This document shows positions 43,643-57,471 of a DNA stretch of 64,000 nucleotides, piece after piece. The notes beneath the pieces are model-generated. The model was not told the origin of the DNA, did not search any database, and saw nothing but the letters and a program-made list of their open reading frames with translations. How positions within the stretch are numbered: the first letter of the stretch is position 1; every line of letters starts with the position of its first letter. Both the position numbers and the translations under genes were made by a program. The stretch is from Camarhynchus parvulus (Eukaryota > Chordata > Aves > Passeriformes > Thraupidae), in NCBI RefSeq assembly GCF_901933205.1, contig NC_044572.1, forward strand, positions 79,791,465 through 79,855,464, read 5' to 3'.

Positions 43643-46600
43643 TAATTCTTTCTCTAGTGTGTCATATTCAGATTTTATGTGACAGCTTGCTAGTATATAT
43701 CAAGGAATTGTTAAATTAATTAAACATCATGCAATGTTTCTTGATCTCTCAGGCTGTAATATCTGTAAGAAAAGCAATGGCTTTGTTCTGCTTTAGCATT
43801 TCATTCTTAGGCTGGCAGTAGCACTTGCATCTTCCAGATAAAGGATCTAAGCAGAGCACCCCTCCTGATCCTCAGATTACCTATTGCAAGTAACTTTGGA
43901 GTCGTGAAGTAACAAGTCATAAAAATTTTAAGAAGGTTATAGGAATTTACTGGGCAGATTAGTAGCTCCAGCAAGAGAACTGGGACACTCTTGCTTCACA
44001 AACAAATATTGTGTTAAGGAAAAGGACAATAATTTCTGTAAATGGTGATTGTCCCTAAATTCTGATCATACAGGAGCACACATATGGGGGTTTTATTTTG
44101 TTCAAGCTTTTGGTGAGATTTTTTAGCTGAAATTCATACAAACACTGTGGGTCATTGAGCTTTTATTTTCATGTTCTGTCTTTGAAAAATAATCACTGCC
44201 TTGATTTTTAACTATTTCAACAATCATAACCAGATTATTTCTACTTCTGTACATTAAGAGCATATTTTCTGGTAATTTTTCCTAACTTGTTGATTTGTTC
44301 TCATTACAGCATATTTCTTCTCTGCTTTTAATTACAGAATTATATAAATAGATTCTATGATCATAATGTTTATTATTTGCATCCTGTGCTATCTTAGGGT
44401 TAATGCTTCTTTACATCAGTGCTCTGCAAGTTGTTAAAACAAGGCAATCACTTCTCTCATATTGGGAGGAGTGTCTTACTGTATTAATGTTCCCGGATCT
44501 GCAGATTTCATTTAGGAATGTAACACTTTACATTTAAAATTGAGCTGTTTTACTCTGGTGTGCCATTCAAAATACTGGTTAAATTATGGATAGTAAATTT
44601 GCACAACCTCAACATTTTAGTATTTTATGAAATTCTTAAATAACACATCATAAAAGCAAAGATAAATTTAAAAAATGTGGGAAGAATCTGGTGAATATAA
44701 TAACCTAATATATTTATTTACATAGCCAGCTAATAATAGCTGTAGAGTGCTGCTCTGCTTTATGTTATTTGTAGGGTTATTCTGAGAAATTGTACTTCAT
44801 AATTGCAATAGTAATTTGCTGCAGCTTAAAAACAGTCCAAACATGCCAATATGACAGGGGAGTTACAATTATAAGTCTTGGGCCATTTCAGCTGTGATCT
44901 TTGTATGTTCATTTCTTTGGCTTTCATCACTGAACTTCAAAGAAACAGTAATAGCAGTCATTACTGCTCTTGTTCTCTAGTATTTCTTAGCAAATAGGGC
45001 GTATCATAGAGCTGATTTTTAGAAATGCTAAACATCAGCAGTGGTCAAGGATTTCAACTCATGTTGTAGTCCATCCATTTTTGTGATATTGCACTTCTGT
45101 GTATTGTATATGTATTGCAGGATGCCTTAGCTGTTGCTATGCAAAGGAAGCCTCAAAAGGAGCTTGTGCTTTATCAGGGTAGTTCCTCAAGCATCCTTCT
45201 GCCTAGGCAAAATCAACATGCTATTTATCTTTCCTCTTTCTGATTTTTGTTAGTGCATCAGGTTCTTGTGGTGACACACACTGCCTCACAAGCTGGAATT
45301 TTCCCCATAAAATAACCTTTCCTAAAGGTTATCTTTCCTAAAGGAGAATTTTCTAACTGTATATATAGTAAAGTTACATAGCTAGAATTGAGTTGGTTGG
45401 GGGGTTTTTTAGTGCCTTTATAAAGCTTTCTTTTCAGTGGTGCTGTCGTTCCATTCCCAACTGACATTTTTTTACTGAAATGTGCCAGAGAATGATATAT
45501 TTAATTCTGCTGCTGCCAAGCAGCCCATAAATCAGTATTGAGGAACCTGGGAAATATATTAGAAAGCTTGCTAAAATCCAGGCTCACCTGTACTGTGCTA
45601 CAAAACAAACAAAAAGACCCTTTTCTTGATGGCCAGAAGTTTCATACTAGACTTCATTGGATTGACCAATCTGTTTTGTTTTTCACACAGATCTATCAAC
45701 TATGATGTTATATTGCTAAAGGCTGGTGAGAGGCTTTTCTTATAATTTATCTGAGCCGTCCCCATAGCAACAATTTCTTTATTTATATTGAGGTCTTCTT
45801 CCTGAGTTTCATTTCAGGCATGCTCCATGTCTTTAAAAGGACCTGTTCTTTTCTTCTTCTTCTTCATTGTTTTTGCATTGTGCCATGTGTCTCTTGGCTG
45901 AGACAGCAGACATATTCATCCTTCTCCTTCCCAAAATTCAACTGCACTCAAAAACATGGTAAATCTGGCCTATTTAGTACTGGAATAGAAAATGCAACAC
46001 CCAGCTTTCTCTTCTTGAACACACTGCCCAGGTGCATTCCTGGTCACAGGTTAGACCACATTCATTTTCACTTGACTTTCAAGACCCTCGTTTGCATAAA
46101 ATAGTACACAGTCTTTGTTGTTCCCAAGAGAGCACCCAAGGGAAAGATTTCTCAGCCTTTTCTCTCTTCCAGCTGAGGGAAAGATCCACTATTGATATTG
46201 CCTGTTTTGTTCTTCCTTGGTTTCAGTGATCTAGGCTGCCCAGCATCCCTGTGTTCCTCTGGTATCACATTTTTCCACTTCTACTCCTGTGCTCAGCATT
46301 TTGGAAGGCTTCTTTTCTGTCCTTCAAGCAGGTTCTGTCTTAGCTAAACTTCTCAATGGTTCCATTAGCTTCTTCCCCCAGCCCCAGTAGATGTCACTGA
46401 GTTGACAAAAATCACTTTTATTTGCTTTTGACTGTTCACTTAGGCAGAAGAAAATCACTTTTATCCCACAGGTCCTCTAAAAGCTATGTTGAAGACCTTT
46501 GTGCAGTTATGTCATTCCCATTTTCTTTCCCTCTGCTTCATCTGTCCCTTTCTCTCGAAGAAAAGGTGAGTAAGGGAAAGTAGAATAACAAACCCACCGT

Positions 46601-47481
46601 TCTGTGTTCCTCAGAACTATACTGGTGTTAGTTTGAGGATATGACATCATTCTCTTTCCGCTGGGAATGCAGTTTTTAACTTGAGGATTACCTGCAGACC
46701 TCTTGCTTCTGGCAGTGCCGGTCAGGCCAGCACCTCACACCAAAGCTGTCCCACTGTCTTCCCTACACTGAGTGCACCTACAAACTTCCATTCTCTAAAG
46801 CCACATTTTATTGGCATGGTATCAGAAATTTCTAACTCAATGTAGTTTCTTTTCTCTAATTAGAAGAAACTTGGATCAGCTGGATGGGGCAGAAAAGCTT
46901 GAAAGTAAACCTTTCTCTGGTAAACCACATCTTTGCAGGATTAATTGTTTCCTTGCAGTCTGCCCCAGCAACCTTCAATGGCTTTCTGGTTTAAACACCT
47001 TCCACACAGTCCTCTGGACTTGCAGGGAACTTTCTGTGGGTTACCTGAGCCTGCACTGTACACTTGTGTCCTTAGGAGTCTCCCAGCCAGCACTGGTGCA
47101 GTGGCCTCCCTTCTCTACCCACTCTGCATGTGAGAAGGTTTCCAAATCAGGATTCCCCATTCAGTCCAGGGAGACAAGCCAGCTTCATCTTTCTTTTATC
47201 TGAAAGACAGACAGCATTTTCCTCTCTGCTGCTATCCATGACCTCTTTAACATTATGCATTGTACAGTTAATTGAAAAATGATGTGACTTGTTATTCTAC
47301 CTGAAGAAGCAGGTTCAGACTATCCCTGTCTGAAAGTTTTGAAGGATGACTATCCTGAAAATTTGTGTTTTCCTTGTTCTTGTGTATGCATGGCATTTAC
47401 CTTTTATTTTAAATGGCAGTTACTGTGGTATTTTAAAGTGCAGTAAGTGGTCTTTCAAACAAGTCAAACTGATTTTTTTAG

Positions 47482-47589
47482 CTGCCCCAGATGAGAAATT
47501 TGTCACTATTCGTGAACTGCAAAATATGTACAATATAGGATTTTTCCACTTGAAGGAAAATTTGGAATTTGTATTAGTACTGTTCAGTG
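47482..47589 (+). other. Candidate phase-1 pseudo-exon or cassette exon (108 bases)
   Basis: An acceptor (actgattttttta then g) ends at 47481. A consensus-like donor GTAAGT begins at 47590. The 108 bases between are open in phase 1 to phase 1, the same phase as the host intron, and would insert 36 residues including DEKFVTIRELQNMYNIG. The peptide does not look like an armadillo repeat, and I do not recognise it. It would interrupt the repeat between NKELIG and the expected KYAM. Chance pseudo-exon is the more likely reading. Confidence 0.18.
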
Positions 47590-48639
47590 GTAAGTCCACA
47601 GAGTACGAGCTTTGGAGAGAAAGCAGAGCTGGAGGTAAAATGTATAAAACTTCAATGCACAGTTTTGTGCTTTAAGTCTTTCTGTCACTTTCATTTTATC
47701 CTGACAGTGGTTTCTAATGCCGGTCTGGGTCAGAATGCTGATTAAGAGGAATATTGTACCAGTAATTGAAAAGAACCATTTTTTCTCTTGGTGTCTTGGT
47801 CTGCACTTCTACAGTTAAATAAAAGATTTTTTTTTTCTTTTTTAGAGACTGGTAGTATTTTAATCCCTTGGGAAAAAGGAGGACAGTTCCACTTAAAATT
47901 TTTTGTTGACTTCTTGTACTGTGTAGAAAAGAAGTCCTTGCATACCTATGCCCTTAAAATGTTTAGAGAATCCAGTCTGTTCAGGGCTCTAGATTCTATG
48001 GAGTTTGATGGGATAAGTTGAAGTGTTATAATAATTAAAACTTTCTTGATGCGGCTGTCATTGTAAAAGCTTGATTCAGACAAGTAAAGTTAGTGGTGTG
48101 ATTTCTTCTGCCTTCACAGGGTTTTGAATTAGGTTTCAAAACAGGGCCTGTAACAGGGCTCATTTTTAAATAATGGTTCCTGAGTTGGGGACTGTGTGTC
48201 TGTACTGAATTATCCTCTTTTCACTGTTTGTCAGTAATGCAGTTATACATGCAAAATTCAACAGTACCACATCAATTAAATTATTACCTAATGGGTGCTG
48301 GAAACTGCTTACTTTTGCTAGGTGTCTAGAAATTAATTGTCTAAGATAAGATAACTGTTGCCCTTATAGGTGACTGAGAGACTCACAGAAAGTGACTTAT
48401 TTTGTCTAAAAATAAGATATTACTTATTGTGAGAAGATGGAAGTTACCCTGTATTACCATATCACTGTTGTTTAGTGATGAAAATTATCTAAGTGTGTAA
48501 ATTGTTAGTGTATGTCTTGTGATCTCATAGCAGTGTGAGTCCATTTGGGAGCCTGGTGTTTGTTTCAAAGTTTCATTGCTAAACTTGAGAAAGTTTGACT
48601 GAGTGATGCATCAGGAGTTCACAACTCTAATCAATTGTT

Positions 48640-48725
48640 AGATTTGTAGAATAATTCATGTTGGAAGGAACCTCACAGGGTCACCTTGCCTAGCTTTGCA
48701 CTCAAAGAAAGGTCAGATATGTTAT
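48640..48725 (-). mobile_element. Short CR1 3'-end remnant
   Basis: The words 'gtagaataattcatgttggaagg', 'cctcacagggtcac' (in pieces) and 'gcctagctttgcactcaaa' resemble the complement of an old CR1 tail. It is short and diverged. Confidence 0.5.
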
Positions 48726-51700
48726 TTCAAAGTGTGATATCAACGTTTGGAAAGATTGCTTTTTGGCTGTGAGACTGAAAATGGATCAGAATCAAGTATT
48801 TGCATTCTCAGAGCAGAGCATGGCTCTTCTGGTACATTAACAGCTGCCTGGGGTCCTCCTATCTTACAGCATGGTTGCATTTTGTTTTAGAATTAGTAAT
48901 AAATCCAAGTGAAAAGAGTTTCCAGTTTTGCAGTTACAAGAACAACAGCTAAGTCCTAGTAATGTACATTGATAGTGAATGTGGGGATGTGTTGGGAGAT
49001 GATTAAATCAAATATGCAGCTTTCATCCCCCTTAAGAGTGCCTACATGCAGCTTTCTCTTATTTTTGGATGTGAGCATTTCCAAATTTCTCACACATACA
49101 TCTGCTGACAGTGAGAGAGAGTGAATTTTTTTATTGAATTTTTAATTGATGTATAAAGTATTTTAGTCACTGTAATGCTAAATTGACATAAATTCGCAAT
49201 GCAGAAGATTCCAGAAAGCACTAATCAGGCATTTGTTCAGAAGAAGGTGAAAACATAGTATATCCTGCAATTTTTAAATTGTGTCAGTTTTTATTGCGCT
49301 TCATTTTTGTGTTTGGTAGTTGAGCTGGGCAAAACAATAAACAGATACCCGAATGAGAACAGGCTGTCATCAAGAAGTTGAGGAAGTTGATTTACAAAAT
49401 TAAACGTGTTTTCATGCATTAATAACTGGTGCTCCTTAGTCTTCATCAGTGAAGAGAAAGATGCTATTTAAGTTAGTAAAGAAATAATTAAACGGTGATG
49501 TTTTATAGCACCTGTATAGCAACATCTGAACTCCCTGGTTTTTAGTGTTGTATAAATGAGTTAGCTGAGAATTTACCCTGATAAATGTTTATATGTTAAG
49601 TACTTTTTCCATTGTGGTGTAAAAGCCTTGTATCAAGGAGATGTTGACTTTTCATGTGCCTTAGCCACTTGCATGTTGCTTTTTGCTCTATGTTTCCTCA
49701 AATATATTTGTGACAAGCAGACCTGGTAGTTACAGAGGTTAGAAAAGGTTTTCAATCTCAGTCATTTCTTATTAAACACTCTCACATGAAGAGATTTAGG
49801 AGGAAAACTAACATTGGTAAAACTGACTTCTTTTTTTTAGTATCAAATTCAAGATCAAGCACTTTCAGAATTCAATCAACTCTTCTACATCTGAACTTCC
49901 CTATTGTCTAAGTACACCTCTCTGGATTTGGAGGGATTTTTCTCTTCCATTAAATATCTGGAAAAAATGGTGTTTCAAGTAGTCAGCTGGGCTTCTGAAC
50001 AGTAGAAAGAAAATGGCACCTCTAGGTGTTCATCCCACTTATCTCTATCAGGTAAAATGTTTGCTCTTACAGTCTAATGGGTCCTGTGTGAGAACCTAGA
50101 GAAGTGGCCAGAGACTGAGTGGCCAACTTTTGTGTCACTGAAGATAGCGAAGTCGTATCCCATCAGAAGTTGTTCTTGTAATACAGACCAAGCACTGTCC
50201 TGCTCCCCTTTAATTAGGTCAATAGACTCGGCAAGGGCAATTAGTGAAAAAGCTCTACAATTTTTCATTGTCACCCAAAACAGCAGAAATAACTGCATGC
50301 AGATTCAAATCTAGGATAATGGGGGATACTACTTCCACAGATCTGTTTTTCCTTGTAATGCCAAGTCAAAGAATCATTTCACCTCTGTCATAGTAAGGTC
50401 AAGATGCTTCACAAATTGTAACCACAACCCAGCCATAGGTCAGCTGTACCTTCTAGTGGAATAAGCTGTGAGGAAATGCCTGTAAAATGCCTGTATTTCT
50501 ATTTTAAGTGCTGTAATCAAGAGAATCATCTTCAGTATTGCACCATGACAGCTTCTCTAGATGATGATGGTAATGTTAAATTATGCCATATAGAGCTTTA
50601 AGGTTTATAAACGTTGAAGTCTTTATTATAGGTTTTATTATTTTGTATTCACATTCAGTATTATTTAAGATTGAATTCTGAATGAAAGTCATAAAAGTTG
50701 AAAAATCTGGTAGAGGTGGCCCAAGAAAGCCTAGATTAATTGTGACTGCCAAAAACACCACCACCTCCAAAAACAGCTGAGGGATGTGCCTTTTCATTTC
50801 ACTGATGTGTATTTCACACATCATAAAGTGCCCTGACCTGCACCTTACATTTTGTTTGAAATAAACAATTTCTGTTCATTTCTGTTCTCCTGCACAGAGT
50901 AGCAAGCAATTAAACTGTAACTGCATCGGCTTTTCTCACTCAGAAGATTGACATTTCAAACAATTTAATATTAATTTTCATCTCTGTTTCTCTGTATGTT
51001 CATGCTGAGAAGTGCCACTTACCTTTTGGAGTTCTGATCTAAAAAGTGCATATAATTTAGTCACATGAAATATACAAAGGTAGAAATGCAAATTTCAGAA
51101 ACTGCCAAAGTAATTTTAAAAGCACTTTTAAATCCATGAGAATAGAAAAACAGCTCTGAAAATCCAAGTTTTGTGACAGCCTTACAGTAACAGATAAGTG
51201 TATCACAACATGTTTCCAGCCTATTCTGTATGAACTTCAACTGATGAAACAGCGAGCTGGTTTTATTTTCTGTAAGATTCAAAATAGTGTTTTCCCCTGA
51301 GATACATACCACCTTAAATGACTTTTAAATTATAGAAGTGACATATATGGCATTTTTTACTAAAAGCACTTTTCTTTGAAGAAACTCAAATTCCCATTCA
51401 TGACATGTCAGTGCAAGACAGTAGAACATGGCAGGTGAATTAGCATTTGAAAAGGAATGTGGTTTTCTTCTCAGGTGTGAAGACCCTGAGAATGGGTCTG
51501 GGCCACTGTAGTTTCAGAAGATGTTGAAGGTGGATCTGAGAAATGGAAAAAATTTAAACCAGTAAGAAAAGGAAGGATGAATGTGTATTGATTAAATTTA
51601 AACTATCTATAGATGGCTTTCAATCATATTAACAGTAATTTTCTCTGTGCATCTACATCCATGCACTCTCTAAATTAGTGCAGTTGTTTCCTGCAAAATC

Positions 51701-52072
51701 TCATTCAATCCTAGTTCCCAAGTTAGATGTTGACAGGTGAACTGGGCAGCACACAATGTCCCTCTCACCTCGTGTGGCTTTTGAGAGATACTTCCACTTC
51801 TATTTTAGTGTCCCCAAAGTTGTTTTCTTCGTATTTTAGAGTGCTTGAAAAGGAAAAATGTTAAGGACAAAACCCAAACACCATTCACAAAGGTGATACT
51901 GGTAGAAAATTCTGATTGCAGGGACCTAAGCTATGTCCTTGCACAAGAGGACTAATTGTAGGCTAACACACAAATAAATACCTGCAAATATGCAACCCCT
52001 ATGTTTGTCATCATCAATTAGATTAAAAAATGCACCATAGAAAGTCTCTTTGTCACTGGATAAAAATGTAAC

Positions 52073-52510
52073 TGTCAGGGTTTAGAAATGGTATTCCTTA
52101 ATTTAGTGCTCCCACTAAAGTGAAAAACCACAAGCTGCTTCCCTGTCCCCATCCCCTCCAGTGAGAGACAAAAGGCAGACATACCAAGCTGAGATAAGAA
52201 CAATTTACTGGAAACCACAGTGAGATAAGAAGACAGACAGTAACAGGAACAGCAACAAAGTTGATAACAAAAAGATACAAAATTGATGCAAAAAGAGGCT
52301 GTTTCACTGGCAAAAATTGCTCTCCAACCAGGACTGTGAACAAAACAGTGGACAGACTGTCCATGTCCATGCTTTCTTTTTCCCTCAAGCCTGAGACAGT
52401 GATAGTGTCTAGCTGCACCATATCTTAGCTACATCCACACAGCTCCAGACTCTACCCCATCACAGCTACTCAGAAAATTAACTCTGTCCTTGATTGAAAC
52501 GAGAACTACA
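52073..52510 (-). mobile_element. Second solo LTR of an avian endogenous retrovirus
   Basis: It begins tgtcagggttta at 52073 and ends near gaactaca at 52510. The interior contains blocks I associate with an avian LTR family, such as 'gagataagaacaatttactgg', 'ctcaagcctgagac' and 'ctgcaccatatcttagctac' (in pieces). On the - strand it begins TG and soon reaches GAGTTAATTTTC, a word also typical of the family of the 28 kb LTR, suggesting relatedness and - orientation. No retroviral coding sequence flanks it. A target duplication is not clear: gtaac on the left and gcaaa on the right share only three of five bases. The 107-codon - strand open frame inside is not a gene. Confidence 0.7.
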
Positions 52511-54344
52511 GCAAAGGTAGTAGATACCAGAGAGTTGGTGTTCAAAGAATGCAGGATTAGGAAAGATTGTGAATGTCTGGGTTCTTACAACTGTCATTTT
52601 AATTAAATCTCAGTGCAGTTAATTTGAATTTACTTATTCTTTCTATTCCTGACCATTAGGTGCTTACACAATATTCTGGTTCGTAGCACTTGCCCAGTGT
52701 GGGCAGAAGGCGATAGTAGTTCTTTCTTGGGTTATGTGCACTCTGTGCCAAAATACCTGTGAACATGTGTTGGTTTAGTCTTTGATGGATATAAAAAAGG
52801 CAGTCAGTCACAATACTTGTTGGCTTCTGCATGCCATCTTCAGAGGCTTCTCTTTCCTGACAGTTTAATTTGTCCTCATTAAGTACTTTGATGTAGGATT
52901 TTTTCACTTGTAATAACGGTCATACCCTGGTTGTTTCCATCATTTATTATGGGTTTTAGAGTTAAAGGCCCTTGTTTCAGATAACACTAGTAAAACTTCA
53001 AATATCCTCCTAATTACAGAAAGCAGAATAATGGTCTTTTGCTGCAGCCTTTGCAAATGAATGCTTGTGTTTCCTATGAATATTGCACCTTTATGCACAT
53101 GTAGTACCTCTCAAAAGGCACTGGCTGGGACTGGCTGGTAGCACTGTCACTGTATCTTAGGTTTTTGCTCATTTATGGGCTCTTATTTTTTTTATTGGTT
53201 AAATAAGTCTTAGAAAAATCCATTTCCACCCCTACTTAACAAGCAGTATTTTACAAAATCAAAATCTGCTGTTTCATGCTTGTAACTGGTGGGATTGAAC
53301 AGCCGCAGTTTTGTAATACACAGTTACAAAATATTAAAAGGGTAACAAATTCTCATCATGTGAGATAAGTGAGGGAATAATCAATTTGCTGAGGGGCTTA
53401 TTATCATAATTCCATAAGGTAAGACTGTGATTCTTGTACTTAATATCTTGATGGGCTCAATTAAACAAAAGTAAAGAAATGCAGTTTTGCTCCCAAGGAA
53501 AGCCTAGAGAACCTTCAGAATCAGCTTCAAAGCCCCATTGATCTCTCCATGGCATCTCTATAAAATTACTTGAAATCTGGTATTAGTGATACAATCTTCA
53601 GTGTTACTATGTTTTCCATTTTTCTTTTGCTTCTTGTGGCTGTGTTATGCAAGAGGTTGTGTGAACGTGAAAAAGATTCAATGACTACCCCCTAGAGTTA
53701 GCAATTTCATATTTGTATAATGTATGATATTTTATAATGATAGATTGGATTTCAGGAATTGACCTAAGAAATTATTAAGATGCATTAATGCTTAAATCCA
53801 TGCTTTTTGTATAGATGTGTAATATGAGTAGTGCAGTTTGAAAGACCAGGTTAAGACAAAAGAAAACAGCATGATGGCAGCACTTAAAATTGAAGACCTT
53901 TATTTCTTTAAAAATGAACTAAATAATTGATACAATCACTCCAATATTCCAGAATCAAGATTCTAAGCAAACGTAATCAGAGAGACACCTTTAGAGAGAT
54001 AGTTTTGAGAATTGTCAGTAGATTAACAAGCCCTGCCTTACAAAAAGAAATAGAAATAAAACCTACCTTGCTGATGGTTTATAAACCTTGATAAATGTGC
54101 AGGGAAGGAAACAACAATGAATTTCAAAATTTCTTGTCTTTATGGTCTCAGTTGTTAAGTAATTGCTAACAGTCTGGGATACATATAGTATGAAATTCCT
54201 TTGGTCACTGGATGATATTGTGCCAGTTTACTTCCTGTAGTCCATATAGGTCTAGAAAATTAAGTTAACTGGGTAACTTTGGAAAATACACTTAAAGTAA
54301 CTTTTTCAGGTTGAAGGGAAGGCTTCAGTCTGCAAGTGCAGTAA

Positions 54345-55360
54345 AGACAAAATTTGGTATTACTGGATCTGTTTGGCTTGGAAGGGGCCTCCAGAGGTCA
54401 AGCTGGTCCAGTAACAGAAGGTTGCTTAGGACTTTATCCAGAAGATGAGATGGAGATTCCTCAACCTCCCTGGGTAACCTGTTCTGTTGTTTGACCACCA
54501 CCATAGCAAAATTAGTCTTCCTTTTATCAGTTAGAATTTCCTGTATTCCAGCATGTCTTTTGCTTCTTTTTCTTAGGCTGTGGAACTCTTTAAGACAATC
54601 CTGACCCCATCTTCTCCACACCATTTGATTAAGTAAACAATAGCAAGATCTCTCCATAACCTTCCTTTAAGGCCCAGATGATGCAATTCTTGTCTGCCAT
54701 GTGTTCCAGTCCCCAGCTGTCTTTCCACTGAACTTGTTCCAGTATTTTGCAATGCCTTTTTGAACTGGGCAGAAAAAAACTGCATGTGGTGCTCTAAGTG
54801 TAGTATAGATGCAGAACTATTGGAGTGAGAGGAAGAATCATATTTTTGTTGGGTTGGCTGGACTCCATGTAATAAAGCCCAGGATGTCACTGGCCTTCTG
54901 CGCTGCAAGGGCACATTCTGGACTCATGCTCAACTTGTCTACCAGCACTTCAAGGATTCAGAGGTTTTTTTTAAAAACTTGCTTTCTAACCAGTTGACAC
55001 CCATCTGTGTGCTGGTACAGGGGCTTATTTAATCTTGAGTGCATTTGCCTTTGTTGAACTTTCAGTTTGCTGTTCAGCTGTCCATCTTCATGGCAGTCCT
55101 GCCCTCCAGTGTGTTGATTACTCCTCCCAGCATTACATGCTCCAGAGTCTTTTTTTCTGTCCTGTCCTTCAGGCTGTTAATGCAGTTGTGAAAGAATCTT
55201 GCCCCCAGTACCACCACCTACAGGGCACCTCTAAGTAGCCATCTGGCAGCTGGGTTTCATACTGGCAATGAAGCCCTTTTGTCCAGCCAGTTTTCTGCCT
55301 ACCATATCATCTATTTAGCTGGTCAAAATCTCAGTAAGGACACTATATGGAGTAAGGGTA
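54345..55360 (-). mobile_element. CR1 LINE, 3' kilobase
   Basis: Read on the - strand, the region follows CR1 ORF2 into its tail. The stretch near 54480-54390 reads NRLPREVEESPS then LSNLLLL, the last conserved block of ORF2. Upstream blocks on the + strand include 'aagcccaggatgtcactggccttctg', 'ctcatgctcaacttgtctacca' and 'tttgcctttgttgaactt', all complements of the RT C-terminal region. The RT similarity fades near 55360. Stops and frameshifts are frequent. It lacks the 8-base terminal repeat at 54345, so the extreme 3' end is decayed or lost. It lies antisense to CTNND2. Confidence 0.85.
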
Positions 55361-55711
55361 AACTGACACATTTGTTATTTCAAGCAGTGTAAAGCCTCTA
55401 ATTCTTAAATTAGAAGTGGATAAATGCAATTTAAATGTCTTTAACCTCAGTGACATCATTGCAGACACTCAAGTTACTTCAGGACAAGGTTCGCTGAATT
55501 TTAAACCACAGTTTCAGTGTGACAGTGTATAAGCTTCAGGGAATAACCATTTTATTGTGGAATCAGGGTCATAATAGGATAATTGTAACTAAATTCGCTT
55601 AAACACAGAAGTTTGCTTTATTTACCAGAGGGAATTGTAATAGTAGCTCCATTTGTTGCATTTTTAGTAAGGCACCGTACTTGTAGATTTTAAAAAGGAA
55701 ATACTGTGGAA

Positions 55712-55945
55712 TGTCATAGAATATCCTAAGTTAGAAGAGACCTGCAAGGATCTTTGAGTCCAACTCCTGGCCCTGAACAGGATGATCCCCAAGAGTCACA
55801 CCCTGTGCCTGAGATCATTGTCCAAATCCTTCTTGAACTCTGTCAGGCTTGGTGCTGTGACCACTTCCCTGGGGAGCCTATTCCAGTGCTCAACCACCCC
55901 CTGGGTGAAAAACCTTTTCCTAACATTTAAGTTTGTCTTTGGAAT
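55712..55945 (-). mobile_element. CR1 LINE 3' end, relatively well preserved
   Basis: The + strand reads 'catagaatatcctaagttagaag', 'gagtccaactcctggccctg', 'acaccctgtgcctgag', 'ttgaactctgtcaggcttgg' and 'ggtgaaaaaccttttcctaac', the complement of a CR1 subfamily tail. The 3' end is at about 55712 and the 5' truncation at about 55945. It looks less diverged than the CR1 at 54345-55360 and so is probably a later, separate insertion of the same orientation. Confidence 0.9.
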
Positions 55946-57427
55946 TGATTACTTTCAAATCAGTGGAAATAAATGTAATTTCTCTAGTCTTCAGCAGTGA
56001 TGCCTATTATTAAACTAACCACATGTAGACTAATAGATTCTGATTTGATACATAATTCCATTGTGCAGCAATAACATTAATTTTAAATTATTTTACACTC
56101 ATGGAAAAAATGGTTGTTAGATATGTAATCAGAACACTCTTATATACAAAAGCATTTTTATTCTGTCCTTTAAAATAACTTACTCGAAATTTACCTCTGA
56201 ATATCATCTGCAAAAGTATCTGCATATTAAATTGATGTAGAGTACCTTTAACCTAATCTTTATTTACAGTAATATATACACACTGCAACACTATATATGT
56301 ATGTGGTAGTGTGTGTTCATTTGTATTTAGGTAGGTTCTATTCCAGCCTTTAAGCTGCACCAAAGAGGAAGAGAAGCTGTGCTAAGGAGTACACGTGCAT
56401 GTAGAAAATTACTCCCTTCCTGTAAAACACACATTGTATTATGGCATACAATTGCAACAACTAGAAGAAAATCTTGTTGCTGTCAGCTTAATCATCTCAT
56501 GGGAGCTAAAAGGAATTTTTCCATCAAGTTTCCGAGAAGCAGGATTCAACTCAGAGTAACAAAGCAGCATTATTAAGATAGAGTGAGTAGGCTGCATAGG
56601 TACTAATCACCATACAATGCCAAACAATGTTAAAGTCTACTTTAAATCAATTAATTAATAAGAGAGTAAAGTGAAAGTACAAGTGATTCTTACCATGTTA
56701 ATAACATCTGGGTAAAATTCTTAGGTGCCTGATGGTAAATTAAGAACTGAATTTCTGTTTTCAGTCCTAACATTAGCATTAAATGGACTGTTTTAAGGAA
56801 CTAACAGCTTATTATGAAAACCAGAGTTGGATGCCAGTTAATTCACTTTGATTCTTTGAAAATGCTGTATTTACACCATTAAGTATATTTAATAGAAACA
56901 AATTAATGTTAAATATATTATATAATACAGTTCATTTTTAATAGTGGAATTTCTTTTCACTCTGAAAATTATAGGTTCTCAGCTGGTTGAGTTAGCCTCT
57001 TTAAGAAACTACAGTTCCCTAACCTAACCCGTGGTAATTCACTGTGAACCAGTCAGTGACACAATATCCTCCTGCTTCTGGGCTCTATTCAGCCCCTCAT
57101 TAGCACATCACATCTACATGGAATCAGCACTGCCTGACTAATCTGTCAGAATGAACTGGGGGAGCAAAAGGATTACTGTTTCCTCTTACTGACTAATTTC
57201 ATTAAACCCAACAAACTCAAATGACTCAGATGAGCAGCTGACCTGAGATGTGAAAAACACTGACTTGCCCCAGTAGTGCTTCTGAGACTCAAAATGATTC
57301 ATTTTCACACTTGCATACTGGAGGTCTGCCCACAGCCTGAAAGATGTTTTATTTTGTTAGAATCCAGCCACCATGAAGCCTATCCTTAATGTTATTGCAC
57401 TACTGTAAACTGTTACTTTACTAAAAA

Positions 57428-57471
57428 CCCACCCTCCCCCTCTTCCCTCCCTCCCTCCTTCCATCCCTCCC
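57428..57471. repeat. Pyrimidine-rich CCCT/CCTT tract
   Basis: About 44 bases of almost pure C and T with ccctccct units, followed by an A-rich aaac run. Low-complexity sequence. Confidence 0.8.

Noticed and set aside
46811..47203. 130-codon + strand open frame
   Set aside because: No domain, no repeats, and Cys/Ser/Leu/Pro composition typical of random intronic sequence.
50074..50298. 74-codon - strand frame resembling a compact protein
   Set aside because: I could not place it in any family and found no supporting splice sites or regulatory context.
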